In this document: piece by piece, positions 1 through 8,567 of the stretch | Layout: every line of letters starts with the position of its first letter | How positions within the stretch are numbered: position 1 is the first letter of the stretch | Assembly (NCBI GenBank): GCA_001304995.1 | Contig: BBZU01000006.1 | Location: 62,001-126,000 of the forward strand | Length of the DNA: 64,000 nucleotides | Reading direction: 5' to 3' | DNA from: Clostridia bacterium UC5.1-1D10 | GTDB lineage: Bacteria; Bacillota; Clostridia; Lachnospirales; Anaerotignaceae | The notes under the pieces: model-generated | Database searches by the model: none | Told to the model about the DNA's origin: nothing | Seen by the model: only the letters and a program-made list of their open reading frames with translations | Program-made: the position numbers and the translations under genes

Positions 1-90
1 GTTTTTGCAAAGCCCCAAATGAGCTATTCCGCTGTGGGAAATCTCAAAGGGGTAGATTTTGCCAATACAGTTGAAAAACTTTTTTCATAA
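1..90 (+). CDS. C-terminal end of a protein, possibly M16-type peptidase
   Basis: The first 30 codons of the window are open in frame 1 and end at TAA 88-90. The visible residues include KPQMSYSAVGNL near the start and end in VEKLFS. A short hydrophobic strand followed by a closing helix is typical of the last domain of M16 (insulysin-like) peptidases. Only this tail is present, so the family call is an inference from a short stretch. It could be another protein. The gene enters from outside the window. Confidence 0.45.
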   Translation, partial: VFAKPQMSYSAVGNLKGVDFANTVEKLFS

Positions 91-159
91 AATTGAAAAG
101 ACAAGGGATACTATGGATACAGATATATCTGTTGATCATACCATTAGGAGGTCAAAAGC

Positions 160-393
160 ATGAAAACAGGGAATTATATTGCTTTGACACTTGTCATCAT
201 CGGTGCGCTGAACTGGGGCCTCATCGGATTTTTCGGATTCGATTTGGTAACGACTATTTTCGGCGGTTCCATGTTCTGGCTGGCGCGTGTGATCTTCGCG
301 CTGGTAGGTCTGGCAGGGCTTTGGTCTCTGCGGCTTTACAGCGCAGTGGCGCAGGAACGGGAAATGGTACCGACGACCCATGGACAGCACTAA
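160..393 (+). CDS. DUF378 family small membrane protein
   Basis: This encodes 77 residues with two predicted membrane segments, about residues 5-30 (LVIIGALNWGLIGFFGFDL) and 38-60. The GALNWGLIG motif is the hallmark of the DUF378 family (B. subtilis YuzA-like), whose function is unknown. A good ribosome-binding site (TAGGAGG, 149-155) precedes the ATG. It sits between the end of another gene and dapF and need not be functionally linked to either. The last 15 residues are polar and probably cytoplasmic. Confidence 0.8.
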   Translation: MKTGNYIALTLVIIGALNWGLIGFFGFDLVTTIFGGSMFWLARVIFALVGLAGLWSLRLYSAVAQEREMVPTTHGQH

Positions 394-400
394 GAACACA

Positions 401-419
401 GGCGGTATTTTCTACCGCC
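401..419 (+). other. Hairpin between the DUF378 gene and dapF
   Basis: A perfect 7-bp stem GGCGGTA/TACCGCC encloses a 5-base loop. It lacks a proper U-tract (ATTACAT follows), so it is at most a weak terminator or a processing/pausing hairpin. A hairpin with the same stem occurs at 34445-34463. Confidence 0.4.
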
Positions 420-443
420 ATTACATAACAAGGAGGATACAGC

Positions 444-1277
444 ATGCGTTTTACAAAAATGGAAGGCTGCGGCAACGATTATATTTATATCAACGGTTTT
501 GAGGAAGAAGTGAAATATCCCGATATGCTGGCGGTGGCTATGAGCGAGCGTCATTTCGGTGTAGGTGCCGACGGGCTGGTATTGATTCTGCCTTCTGAAG
601 TGGCGGACTTCCGTATGCGGATGTTCAATATGGACGGTTCCGAAGGGGAAATGTGCGGCAACGCTGTCCGCTGCATCGGCAAATATGTTTATGAACGGGG
701 AATGACCACAAAGAACGTTATCACACTGGAAACATTGGGCGGCATCAAAACATTGCAGTTACATATTCAGAACGACATCGTCATTGCTGTCACAGCAGAT
801 ATGGGGGAACCCATTCTGGAAGCAGCACAGATTCCTGTTATCAGCGACAAAATGCCTGTTATCGGGGAAAAATTGCAGATTTTGGACAAGACCTTTGATG
901 TGACCTGCGTTTCCATGGGAAATCCTCATGGGGTTATTTTTGTAGATGATACAGAACATTTTGAAGTGGAAAAATACGGCAAAGTGGCAGAAGTCCATCC
1001 CATGTTCCCCAAAAAGGCAAATATCGAGTTTGCCCATGTCATTGACCGCACCCACATGAGTATGCGTGTTTGGGAGAGAGGCAGCGGCGAAACAATGGCT
1101 TGCGGTACAGGGGCATCTGCGACACTGGTGGCAGCGGTGCTCAACGGATTGTGTGACAGAAAAGTGCGTATCCAGCTTTTGGGTGGCACTTTGGAAATCG
1201 AATGGAGAGAATCCGACAACCATGTTTATATGACAGGTCCCGCCAGATTCTCTTTTGACGGCGTATGGCTGCGGTAA
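444..1277 (+). CDS. dapF: Diaminopimelate epimerase
   Basis: DapF interconverts LL- and meso-diaminopimelate, the last steps toward lysine and the peptidoglycan cross-linking residue. The 277-residue product has normal length. Both catalytic cysteines are visible: C71 in SEGEMCGNAVRC and C220 in SGETMACGTGAS. They act as the acid/base pair in this cofactor-independent racemase family. The N-terminal FTKMEGCGNDYIYING is also typical. The ATG is preceded by AAGGAGG at 431-437. It runs into hflX with a 21-base gap and is probably co-transcribed with it. Confidence 0.97.
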   Translation: MRFTKMEGCGNDYIYINGFEEEVKYPDMLAVAMSERHFGVGADGLVLILPSEVADFRMRMFNMDGSEGEMCGNAVRCIGKYVYERGMTTKNVITLETLGGIKTLQLHIQNDIVIAVTADMGEPILEAAQIPVISDKMPVIGEKLQILDKTFDVTCVSMGNPHGVIFVDDTEHFEVEKYGKVAEVHPMFPKKANIEFAHVIDRTHMSMRVWERGSGETMACGTGASATLVAAVLNGLCDRKVRIQLLGGTLEIEWRESDNHVYMTGPARFSFDGVWLR

Positions 1278-1298
1278 GAAAGCAGAGAGGAGTAAGAC

Positions 1299-2582
1299 AT
1301 GGCAAAAGAATTGCATGAAAATAAAGATACGGAAGAAAGATTGATATTGGTAGGCATTGAGCTGGAGGACAAGGACAGTCCTTCCGCTATGGCAGTGGAA
1401 GCTTGTCTGGATGAGCTGGAAGAACTGGTAAATACAGCAGGGGCAACAGCTGTTGCCCGTACCATCCAGCGGAGAGAAAAGGTACATCCTGCCCATTATC
1501 TGGGAAAAGGCAAAATCGAAGAACTGAAAATGATGATTCATACATACGATGCCACAGGCATTGTCTGCGACGATGAACTTTCTCCGGCACAACTGAAAAA
1601 TCTGGAAAAAATGCTGGAAACGAAGGTTATGGATAGAACCATCGTTATTCTGGATATTTTTGCCGGACGGGCTATTTCTGGCGAAGGTAAAATTCAGGTA
1701 GAATTGGCACAGCTGAAATACCGCATGTCCCGTCTGACTGGTATGGGTGCATCCATGTCCCGTCTGGGTGGCGGTATCGGTACCAGAGGCCCTGGGGAAA
1801 AGAAGCTGGAAACAGACCGCCGTCATATTAAAGAACGGATTGCGGAACTGAATCGGGATTTGAAAGAAATCCAGACTCATCGGGAACTGCTCCGCAGTCA
1901 GCGCAGCAAAAAAGGTACGCCCGTGGTTTCTCTGGTAGGTTATACCAATGCGGGAAAATCTACTACATTGAATGTACTGACACAGGCAGGCGTATTGGCG
2001 GAGGATAAACTTTTTGCCACACTGGATACTACCACAAGAAAAGTAGAACTGCCAGGGGGTTCTGAAATTTTGCTGACAGATACGGTAGGTTTCATCCAGA
2101 AACTGCCTCACCATCTGATTCAGGCATTCCGTGCCACACTGGAAGAATTGAAATATGCGGATATTCTCCTGCATGTGGTGGATGCGTCCAATCCAAACAG
2201 AGAAGAACAGATGCGTGTGGTATATGACACCCTGAGAGGTCTGGGATGCGAAGATACACCTGTCATTACTGTTTATAACAAAATGGACAGAGAAGTGGAA
2301 CTGCCTTTGCCTATGGACAGAATGGCAAGGGAAATCGTACAGATTTCCGCAGGAAAACAGATGGGGCTGGAACAGATGCTGGCAACCATCGAAAAACTGC
2401 TGAAAAGCTTCCGTAAGTCTATGACGGTGCTGCTGCCTTACACAGAAGGTGCTTTGACAGGTTGGGTACATGGCAGATGTGAAATCATTCGGGAAGAACA
2501 TACAGCAGAAGGGGTATTGCTGGAGGTTTACGTGGATGAGGAAGCGGCAAACAGACTGAAATCTTTTGCGGTAGAGGCATAA
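1299..2582 (+). CDS. hflX: Ribosome-associated GTPase HflX
   Basis: This is a 427-residue HflX-family GTPase, a ribosome-splitting factor of the Obg-HflX superfamily. An N-terminal HflX domain (about 1-190, with the glycine-rich LGGGIGTRGPGEKKLE segment) precedes the G domain. G1 is GYTNAGKST near residue 213, G3 is DTVGFI and G4 is NKMD. A short C-terminal domain follows. The start is supported by GAGAGGAG upstream. It lies 21 bases after dapF and 26 bases before the following lipoprotein gene. Confidence 0.95.
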   Translation: MAKELHENKDTEERLILVGIELEDKDSPSAMAVEACLDELEELVNTAGATAVARTIQRREKVHPAHYLGKGKIEELKMMIHTYDATGIVCDDELSPAQLKNLEKMLETKVMDRTIVILDIFAGRAISGEGKIQVELAQLKYRMSRLTGMGASMSRLGGGIGTRGPGEKKLETDRRHIKERIAELNRDLKEIQTHRELLRSQRSKKGTPVVSLVGYTNAGKSTTLNVLTQAGVLAEDKLFATLDTTTRKVELPGGSEILLTDTVGFIQKLPHHLIQAFRATLEELKYADILLHVVDASNPNREEQMRVVYDTLRGLGCEDTPVITVYNKMDREVELPLPMDRMAREIVQISAGKQMGLEQMLATIEKLLKSFRKSMTVLLPYTEGALTGWVHGRCEIIREEHTAEGVLLEVYVDEEAANRLKSFAVEA

Positions 2583-2608
2583 AGAACCTTTGGAAAAGGG
2601 GAATTTGT

Positions 2609-3232
2609 ATGAAAAGAAAGGGATTACTGCTGTTCGGGCTGCTTTTAGGGCTGACAGCCTGTGGACAGGAAACGCCACAAGTGGATGAAAATACCTTGGC
2701 AATGGCTTATGAAAACCGATTGCTTATGGTGAATGATACCTTATATTATGGTACAGACCAGACAGGCCCTATGGGGGATTCCGAAGCGGTTGGAGGAGAA
2801 ATCACATCGGAAACAAGCGAAGGCGCTGTACCAACGGAAAATGGACAATCCAACTTTTGCTGTGTGGGGAATGCTTACACCATAGGGAAAGAAACCATCA
2901 TGGTACAAATTGGGGAAGAATGGTTTGTGTTTGCAACAGCAGAAGCTTTGTCGGATGTCATGGAGCAAGAAAGTCCATGGAGTGCGGAAAATCCCTATAA
3001 AAATCGATTGCTTATGGTGAATGATACCTTATACTATGGCACAGACCAGACAGGCCCTATGGGGGATTCTGAAGCGGTTGCGGGAGAAATCATGTCAGAA
3101 ACATCCGAAGGCGCTGTACCAACGGAAAATGGACAATCCAACTTTGGTTGTGTAGGGAATGCCTACACCATAGGGGAAGAAACTATCATGGTGCAGATTG
3201 ATGAAGAATGGTACATATTTGAAAAAGCATGA
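2609..3232 (+). CDS. Lipoprotein with a duplicated 96-residue unit
   Basis: The 207-residue product begins with a lipoprotein signal (LLFGLLLGLTACG, lipobox LTAC with the cysteine near residue 18), so it is expected on the outer face of the membrane. The rest is almost entirely two copies of one module, each beginning NRLLMVNDTLYYGTDQTG and containing EGAVPTENGQSNF and NAYTIG. The copies are offset by exactly 288 bp and differ by few substitutions, so the duplication is recent. Domain identity is not recognised. The unit has a short all-beta look, like small repeat lipoproteins of gut Clostridia. It is probably the last gene of the dapF-hflX operon, followed by a strong terminator. Confidence 0.8.
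   Translation: MKRKGLLLFGLLLGLTACGQETPQVDENTLAMAYENRLLMVNDTLYYGTDQTGPMGDSEAVGGEITSETSEGAVPTENGQSNFCCVGNAYTIGKETIMVQIGEEWFVFATAEALSDVMEQESPWSAENPYKNRLLMVNDTLYYGTDQTGPMGDSEAVAGEIMSETSEGAVPTENGQSNFGCVGNAYTIGEETIMVQIDEEWYIFEKA
2713..3220 (+). repeat. Tandem intragenic duplication, 288-bp period
   Basis: Copy 1 is about 2713-2932 and copy 2 about 3001-3220. They share long identical stretches, such as TTGCTTATGGTGAATGATAC. The 68-base spacer between them is also in frame. The offset of 288 bases equals 96 codons. Confidence 0.9.
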
Positions 3233-3237
3233 CATAT

Positions 3238-3273
3238 AAAAAGATGGCAGACATAAAAGTCTGCCATCTTTTT
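3238..3273. terminator. Bidirectional rho-independent terminator
   Basis: The stem AAGATGGCAGAC/GTCTGCCATCTT with a 5-base loop is flanked by A and T runs on both sides. It serves both the lipoprotein gene (plus) and the convergent B3/B4 gene (minus). Confidence 0.9.
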
Positions 3274-3278
3274 ATTTC

Positions 3279-3938
3279 TTACTTCAAAATCTGAATTTCA
3301 AAGTCTGTGCCTGCCGCGTGCTTTTCCAGCAGTTCTTTGGATAGTTCCAGCAGAGATTCCAATTCCTGACCACCATTGAAAGTGTAGTACACCAGCAGGA
3401 TTTCTTTGGTGTCGTCGGTAATCATGGCACGAGTGTTGTCGCTGGTGGGATTGCCGAAGGGGCCTACTTCATCGAAGAGGGCAGGAAGGAATTCAATATT
3501 CAGCACATCTTTGCCGATGCCCTGGTAAGCGGTGCCTTCGGGGGCACGTTTCCAGGTGATGCCGCCAGTAACATGTGCCAGATCATAAGTCCCCATGGAA
3601 TAGCCGGACAATATAGAAAGGTAGTTATTGATGTCCACCACGTTATTGATGTAGTAAAGTCCACGTTCTTTGGCAATTCTGCGGCACATGGCTTCGCAGG
3701 AATTGCGGTAGCGGTTGGGTTCTTTGCCCAGAGCCTTGTATGCTTTGCGGGTGGACTGAATATAGTCCCGTTTGTTTGCCTGAGACAGTTCTACTTCAGA
3801 TAATTCCGCAATCTTACTGTTGAGCAGCGCAAGAAATTCTTCATCATCGGGATGAACAGAAACTTTGCACTGCAAAAGCCCCAGTACCGCTTCGGGACAA
3901 CGTTCTTTGATGCTTTCGTCTATGGTAACAGAAATCAT
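3279..3938 (-). CDS. B3/B4 tRNA-binding domain protein
   Basis: This 219-residue protein resembles the B3/B4 domain of the phenylalanyl-tRNA synthetase beta chain, found alone in many Firmicutes (a possible trans-editing or tRNA/amino-acid binding factor). Supporting stretches are NRYRNSCEAMCRRIAKERG and INNVVDINNYLSI, followed by a PFGNPTSDNTRAMI segment typical of this stand-alone family. I chose the internal ATG at 3936-3938 (MISVTIDES) because AAGGAGCG lies just upstream. The frame stays open further upstream without a ribosome-binding site. The biochemical role is inferred from the family only. Confidence 0.85.
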   Translation of the reverse strand: MISVTIDESIKERCPEAVLGLLQCKVSVHPDDEEFLALLNSKIAELSEVELSQANKRDYIQSTRKAYKALGKEPNRYRNSCEAMCRRIAKERGLYYINNVVDINNYLSILSGYSMGTYDLAHVTGGITWKRAPEGTAYQGIGKDVLNIEFLPALFDEVGPFGNPTSDNTRAMITDDTKEILLVYYTFNGGQELESLLELSKELLEKHAAGTDFEIQILK

Positions 3939-4071
3939 GTCATATCGCTCCTTTTTCTTTTTATAACAACATACTGCATTTTCTTTCGTCACTTGTCAAG
4001 CAAAAACGAAAACGGCTGTTGAAATTTTGACAAAAAACAGGTATGATACAGAAGGAAAGGAGCGTGCAGAA

Positions 4072-4479
4072 ATGGATGAATTGAGAATGATCGTTTCCTG
4101 CATCGAATATTACAGTTATGCAAAAAACATTCCCGGCAACAAGGTTTTTGAAGCCTTTGACAAAAATGGCGTGATCCAGCTGTTGCAGGATACCAGAAAC
4201 CAGTTCCCGGAAATGGATACCTCTTTTTACATCGGCATGATCGACGGGATGATGGCGCTGGAAAGAGATGCGGAAGAAGATACTTATGGGCATTATGAAG
4301 AAAGAACAGAACTGCTCATTGATGTCATCGGTCGGATCGCAAAGGCACACCGTATGGACGCTGCGGAAGCATGTCGTCTGTACTATGGCACAAAGATCGC
4401 GGCAACTGTTGCGGAAGACAGCACAGGATATTACAAAAAATCCGCAGAAGAAATTTTTGAAGCGGCAGAAAAAGAATGA
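4072..4479 (+). CDS. Uncharacterised protein, DUF3791-like N-terminus
   Basis: This encodes 135 residues from the ATG at 4072, which has AAAGGAGCG nearby upstream. An in-frame ATG at 4027 lacks a ribosome-binding site. The N-terminal half (RMIVSCIEYYSYAKNIPG followed by KVFEAFDKNGVIQLL) resembles the small helical DUF3791 domain. The C-terminal half is acidic and helical. No catalytic motif is seen. Transcription is divergent from the B3/B4 gene. Confidence 0.6.
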   Translation: MDELRMIVSCIEYYSYAKNIPGNKVFEAFDKNGVIQLLQDTRNQFPEMDTSFYIGMIDGMMALERDAEEDTYGHYEERTELLIDVIGRIAKAHRMDAAEACRLYYGTKIAATVAEDSTGYYKKSAEEIFEAAEKE

Positions 4480-4489
4480 TAAAAAGATG

Positions 4490-4519
4490 AAAAGGGAACC
4501 GTTCCAAGGTTCCTTTTTT
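4490..4519 (+). terminator. Rho-independent terminator
   Basis: The arms AAAAGGGAACC and GGTTCCTTTTTT form a stem with a short loop. It lies 11 bases after the stop of the preceding gene and before the acetyltransferase gene. Confidence 0.75.
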
Positions 4520-4545
4520 CATGGTGTGAAAACGCGGAGGAAGAT

Positions 4546-4983
4546 ATGAAAATCATGGAAGTGCAGGAAAGAACGCCCATGCTGATAGAACAGCTGCTGG
4601 CAGTGTGGGAGGATTCTGTCAGAGCAACCCATTTGTTTTTGTCCGATGAGGAAATAAGCAGCATTAAGCCTTATGTGCCGCAGGCCATAGAAGAGGTGGC
4701 GCGTTTGTATATGGCAACAGAAGCAGGACAGCCTGTGGCGTTTATGGGAACAGAAAACGGGTCTTTGGAAATGCTTTTCATTGCGTCTGCGGAACGCGGA
4801 AAAGGATTGGGAAAACAATTGTTGGAACGGGCTGAGCGTGATGAAAAGGTAGAACGGGTAACAGTCAATGAGCAAAATCCACAGGCCATTGGTTTTTATG
4901 AGCATATGGGATTTTCTGTTTACAAAAGAACTGATTTGGATGAGCAGGGGAATCCGTACCCCCTTTTGTATATGCGCCGCTGA
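4546..4983 (+). CDS. GNAT family N-acetyltransferase (YjaB-like)
   Basis: This is a 145-residue single-domain GNAT acetyltransferase. Acetyl-CoA binding motif A is ERGKGLGKQLL near residue 85, and the closing motif NEQNPQAIGFYEHMGF near residue 108 is typical of the family. The N-terminus, with VWEDSVRATHLFLS, resembles the E. coli YjaB group. The substrate cannot be told from sequence. The gene stands alone between two terminators. Confidence 0.88.
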   Translation: MKIMEVQERTPMLIEQLLAVWEDSVRATHLFLSDEEISSIKPYVPQAIEEVARLYMATEAGQPVAFMGTENGSLEMLFIASAERGKGLGKQLLERAERDEKVERVTVNEQNPQAIGFYEHMGFSVYKRTDLDEQGNPYPLLYMRR

Positions 4984-5000
4984 GAAAAAACGGCAAAAAG

Positions 5001-5038
5001 AAAAACCCCTGTCCAATCTTTGGAATCAGGGGTTTTTT
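5001..5038. terminator. Bidirectional terminator
   Basis: The stem AAAAACCCCTG/CAGGGGTTTTTT ends the acetyltransferase gene. Because its other flank is also T-rich on the minus strand, it can also stop transcription from the tRNA gene. Confidence 0.88.
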
Positions 5039-5079
5039 GCAATAAAAATGCCGCAAACCAGATGTCTGCGGCGGGTCTA

Positions 5080-5153
<74 letters not shown>

Positions 5154-5167
5154 ATACACAACACTAA

Positions 5168-5197
5168 TATTTTGCGCTATTTTTATAAAATTGTCAA
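5168..5197 (-). promoter_or_regulatory. Probable promoter of the tRNA-Pro gene
   Basis: On the minus strand a perfect TTGACA (plus 5192-5197) is followed about 17-19 bases later by an AT-rich -10-like sequence (CAAAAT/AAATAT), ending about 15 bases before the tRNA. Confidence 0.5.
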
Positions 5198-5340
5198 GAT
5201 GAAAATAAATTTTTTTGCCCCAGAAAGCGAAATCTGTCCTTTTTACTGCCCATTTGCGAAAGAAACCATAGAAAGTTACTGGATTTTCCATGTTTCTTAT
5301 GGTATACTGTAATGCGAAACAGGCGAACGGGGGTGAGCAG

Positions 5341-5845
5341 GTGAACTCATTTGAAATGCTCTATATGGCATATTATGACAGAGTATATGCTTTTTGCACC
5401 GTCTGTGCGGGGATCGCGCCTTGGCGGAAGACCTGGCTCAGGAAACATTTTTGCAGGCATATACGTCCTTTCACCGTTTTCGCGGAGAGTGCGAAGTTTT
5501 TACCTGGCTGGCATCCATCGGAAAGCATGTTTATTTCAAATATCTCAAACGCAACAAACTGCATCTGGACTCTGCTAATCTGGATCTGGTAGTTCATACC
5601 TATTATATGCAGAATGCAGACCCGGAAGAATATGTCCATAAGAAATATGTGGAAAAAGCAGTCCGCGCCATGGTAAAGGAAATTCCGAAGAAATACCGGG
5701 ATGTGGTGCTGCTGCGGATCTATGCGGAACTGCCCTTTTCTCAGATCGCTCTGGCGCTGAAGATCAGTGAAAATTCCGCAAAGGTGATTTTTTCCGTGCG
5801 AAGAAAAAAATGATGGAGGTGTTGAAAGATGAATTTGCCGTGTGA
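5341..5845 (+). CDS. ECF-type RNA polymerase sigma factor, frame broken twice
   Basis: After correcting two frame breaks this is a 168-residue sigma-70 family ECF factor. Region 2 starts at the GTG (VNSFEMLYMAYYDRVYAF) and continues with CGDRALAEDLAQETF. Region 4 carries ISENSAKVIF. The first break is in the T5 run at 5391-5395 and the second in the T6 run at 5788-5793. Adding one T at each site restores a continuous frame that ends with TGA at 5843-5845, after the anti-sigma start. Such overlap is usual for sigma/anti-sigma pairs. Two independent one-T losses suggest sequence error more than decay. Confidence 0.8.
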
Positions 5846-6154
5846 AATCGTCATGGACTTGGTAGCCCTGTATCAGGATGGGCTGGCAAATCCTGTGACA
5901 AAAAGCAGTGTAGCGGCGCATTTGCGGACTTGTCCCGATTGCCGCCAGTATTACAAGCAGTATCACAGATTTTCTCAAAGACCCTCCAATTTGGGACAGA
6001 TCCTTCGGAAAATGCAGCAGAACAGGAGTTTTGCCGACTGGCGGAAAAAATGCGCCATAGAAGAATGCTCATTGGTATTGGATTTTTTTCCTATGTATGT
6101 GCTTCCTGGTGCCTGTTGGTGATGCTGTGGATGCGGATGAGAAAAAGAGGCTGA
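5829..6154 (+). CDS. Membrane anti-sigma factor with zinc-finger motif, frameshifted
   Basis: The N-terminal part has the ZAS-type motif AHLRTCPDC (H-x3-C-x2-C), which in this family binds zinc and clamps the cognate sigma factor. The frame breaks at the AAA at 5977-5979. One extra A joins it to a C-terminal part with a single membrane segment (IGIGFFSYVCASWCLLVML) ending in RMRKRG. The corrected product is about 108 residues, so the extracellular part is almost absent. It overlaps the sigma gene by 17 bases, which implies translational coupling. Input signal and regulon are unknown. Confidence 0.75.
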
Positions 6155-6313
6155 CGGGGGAACAAAGGGGCTTTTTACTACGATAGAAAAGTCAGTTTCC
6201 TTTTTGTTTGGAAAAAAAGTGCAAAAAAATATCAATTTCCTGTAACCTTTTTGCCGAAACGGGGACTAAATATCGTAAGCACAAAAGAATGCGTAAAGCA
6301 GGAGGAAAGAAGA

Positions 6314-7266
6314 ATGAGTTTTTCGATATTGGGAACGGGCATGTATGTGCCTCCCAGAGTGGTAACCAATGATGATATGTCTAAAATCGTAGATACAAAC
6401 GATGAATGGATCATGCAGCGCGTGGGCGTAAGAGAACGTCACGTCAGCACAAATGAAACGGCGGCAGACATGGGCGCCAAAGCAGCACTGGCAGCACTGG
6501 AAAACAGTGGTGTGAAAAAGAGGAAATCGATCTGATCCTGGCAGCCAGTGTCAGCGGGGAATCCATTTCTCCTTCTGTTTCCTGTATGATTCAGAATATT
6601 TTGGGTCTGGACTGTATGACCATGGACATCAACGCGGCATGCTCCGCTTTTGTTTTCACACTGGAAACAGCTGCAGGATTTTTTGCCAGAGGCAAGGTGA
6701 AAAAAGTCCTTGTCATTGGCGCAGAAAGATTGAGCCGTATTGTGGACTGGGAAGACAGAAGCACCTGTGTTATTTTTGGTGACGGCGCAGGGGCAGTGGT
6801 TCTGGGTGAAGGTGACAATTACCTTGACTCTGTATTCCATGTAAAGGGCGGCGATAATGTCATTGACATTCCGCAGCTCATCGGGAAATCTCCTTTCTAT
6901 GAAGGAGAACAGAAAAAACCTTATATCCATATGCGTGGACAGGATACATTCAAGTTTGCTGTAAACGCCATCTGTCATGACACAAAACATCTGCTCAAGC
7001 AGAATGGTCTGACATTTGAGGACATTAAGTACATCGTACCACATCAGGCAAATCAGCGTATCATTGACTTTGCAAGTGTGATGCTGAAAGTGCCTAAGGA
7101 GAAATTTTATGTGAATATTGACCGTTATGGCAATACTTCCTCTGCAAGTATCCCCATTGCGCTGGATGAAATGAATCGCAAGGGTATGCTGCAGAAAGGC
7201 GATCTGTTGCTGCTGCCTGCATTTGGCGGCGGTCTGGCAAGTGCAGCCTGCATTGTAAGATGGTAA
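6314..7266 (+). CDS. fabH: 3-oxoacyl-ACP synthase III, frameshifted
   Basis: FabH condenses acetyl-CoA (or a branched primer) with malonyl-ACP to start fatty-acid synthesis. The catalytic triad is visible: cysteine in DINAACSAF (about residue 110), histidine in VPHQANQR and asparagine in GNTSSAS. The frame is broken in the A5 run at 6515-6519. One extra A joins GVKK to EEIDLILAAS and yields 317 residues, the usual length. The start has GGAGG at 6301. This is the first gene of the fab-acc operon. No FapR-like or FabT-like operator was recognised upstream. Confidence 0.93.
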
Positions 7267-7292
7267 TGAGCCAAAAAGGCATCATATACAAG

Positions 7293-7331
7293 TCCGCATC
7301 ATGCGGAAATATTGGGGACAGCTTGCTGCCC
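7293..7331 (+). other. Two small hairpins between fabH and acpP
   Basis: TCCGCAT/ATGCGGA (7293-7307) and GGGACAGC/GCTGCCC (7315-7331) lie in the 112-base gap, the largest within the fab operon. A T run (7349-7356) is too distant for a classical terminator. They may be mRNA-processing or stabilising structures that set the high acpP level. This is only an inference. Confidence 0.35.
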
Positions 7332-7378
7332 TGAACAAGACGAAATCATTTTTTTAAAGAAGAAAAGGAGAATGCATC

Positions 7379-7603
7379 ATGGTATTTGAAAAAATCGCAG
7401 CACTGTTGGCAGAAAAATTGGAATGTGAAGTTTCCACAATCACAATGGAAACAAAATTTGCTGATCTGGGGATCGACTCTCTGGACGTTATGGAACTGCT
7501 CATGAGCCTGGAAGAAGAACTGGGCACAGAAATCGAAATGGGCGACAACAAAGTAGAAACTGTTGCTGATCTGGTAGCAATGATCGAAAGCAAACAGAAC
7601 TAA
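7379..7603 (+). CDS. acpP: Acyl carrier protein
   Basis: This 74-residue acidic protein carries acyl chains on phosphopantetheine attached to Ser34 of the GIDSLDVMELL motif. Length and charge are typical. The ribosome-binding site AAAGGAG precedes the ATG. It lies between fabH and fabK in the operon and serves all Fab enzymes encoded here. Confidence 0.97.
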   Translation: MVFEKIAALLAEKLECEVSTITMETKFADLGIDSLDVMELLMSLEEELGTEIEMGDNKVETVADLVAMIESKQN

Positions 7604-7617
7604 TTGGAGGGAAAGAA

Positions 7618-8567
7618 ATGATTGTTTCACCGATTTGCGAAATGATAGGCATTGAATACCCCATCTTCCAGGGGGGCATGGCTTGGATTGCAGATGGTAA
7701 ACTGGCAGCAGCCGTTTCCAATGGCGGCGGTCTGGGCATTATCTCTGCCATGAACGCAGGCGGCGACTACCTGCGTGAACAGATTCGTATTGCCAGAGAA
7801 CTGACAGACAAACCTTTTGGCGTGAATATCATGCTGATGAGCCCTCATGTGGATGAAGTGGCAAAAATCGTGGCTGAAGAAAAGGTAGCGGTCGTTACCA
7901 CAGGCGCGGGCATGCCTAAAAAATACATGGGAATGTGGAAGGAAGCAAACATCACTGTGATTCCTGTTGTTGCATCTGTTGCAGCAGCAAAAATGATGGA
8001 AAAAGCAGGGGCTTCCGCTGTTATCGCAGAAGGTGGCGAATCCGGTGGGCATATCGGGGAAATGACAACAATGCCTCTGGTGCCTCAGGTATGCGACGCT
8101 GTGAACATTCCTGTACTGGCAGCAGGCGGCATCGGTGACGGACGCGGTATGGCAGCGGCTTTCATGCTGGGCGCAGTAGGCGTACAGATGGGGACTCGTT
8201 TCCTGCTGGCGGAAGAATGCGGTGTGCATCAGAACTACAAAGACATGGTTCTCAAAGCAACTGACATCTCCACCGTTACCACAGGCAGACGTTTTGGCGG
8301 CAACACTTGCCGTTGTCTGAAAAATCCTTTCAGCCGTGAATTCCTGAAAGTGGAATTTGCACCCGAAACAACAGCGGAAGATGTGGCAGAGCTGGGGGTT
8401 GGCGCACTGCGTAAAGCAGCCGTAGAAGGCGATACAAAAGCCGGCTGCTTCCTGGCAGGTCAGATTTCCGGTATGGTGAAAAAGAACAGCCCGCAGCGGA
8501 AATCGTGAAAGAAATCGCGACCGAAGCGGAAGAACTGCTGAAAGGAGCTGCAAAATGGGTAAAATAG
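7618..8567 (+). CDS. fabK: FMN-dependent enoyl-ACP reductase II, frameshifted near the C-terminus
   Basis: FabK performs the last reduction of each elongation cycle using FMN and NAD(P)H. It replaces FabI in many Firmicutes and none of the other genes here encodes FabI. Family motifs are YPIFQGGMAWIA at the N-terminus, GGESGGHIG near residue 138 and AAGGIGDGRGMAAA. The frame breaks in the A5 run at 8479-8483. One extra A restores a helical tail ending at TAG 8565-8567 (316 residues), which overlaps fabD by 13 bases. Confidence 0.93.

Noticed and set aside
759-2702. Very long open frame (about 640 codons) on the minus strand opposite dapF and hflX
   Set aside because: It is the antisense shadow of two well-supported genes. 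Its composition (Phe, His, Cys and Gln rich) is typical of reversed coding DNA and no ribosome-binding site is present.
5394-5813. A separate sigma-factor gene starting at TTG 5394
   Set aside because: The upstream frame supplies the missing first part of region 2, and a single T joins them. A start inside region 2 would give a non-functional protein.
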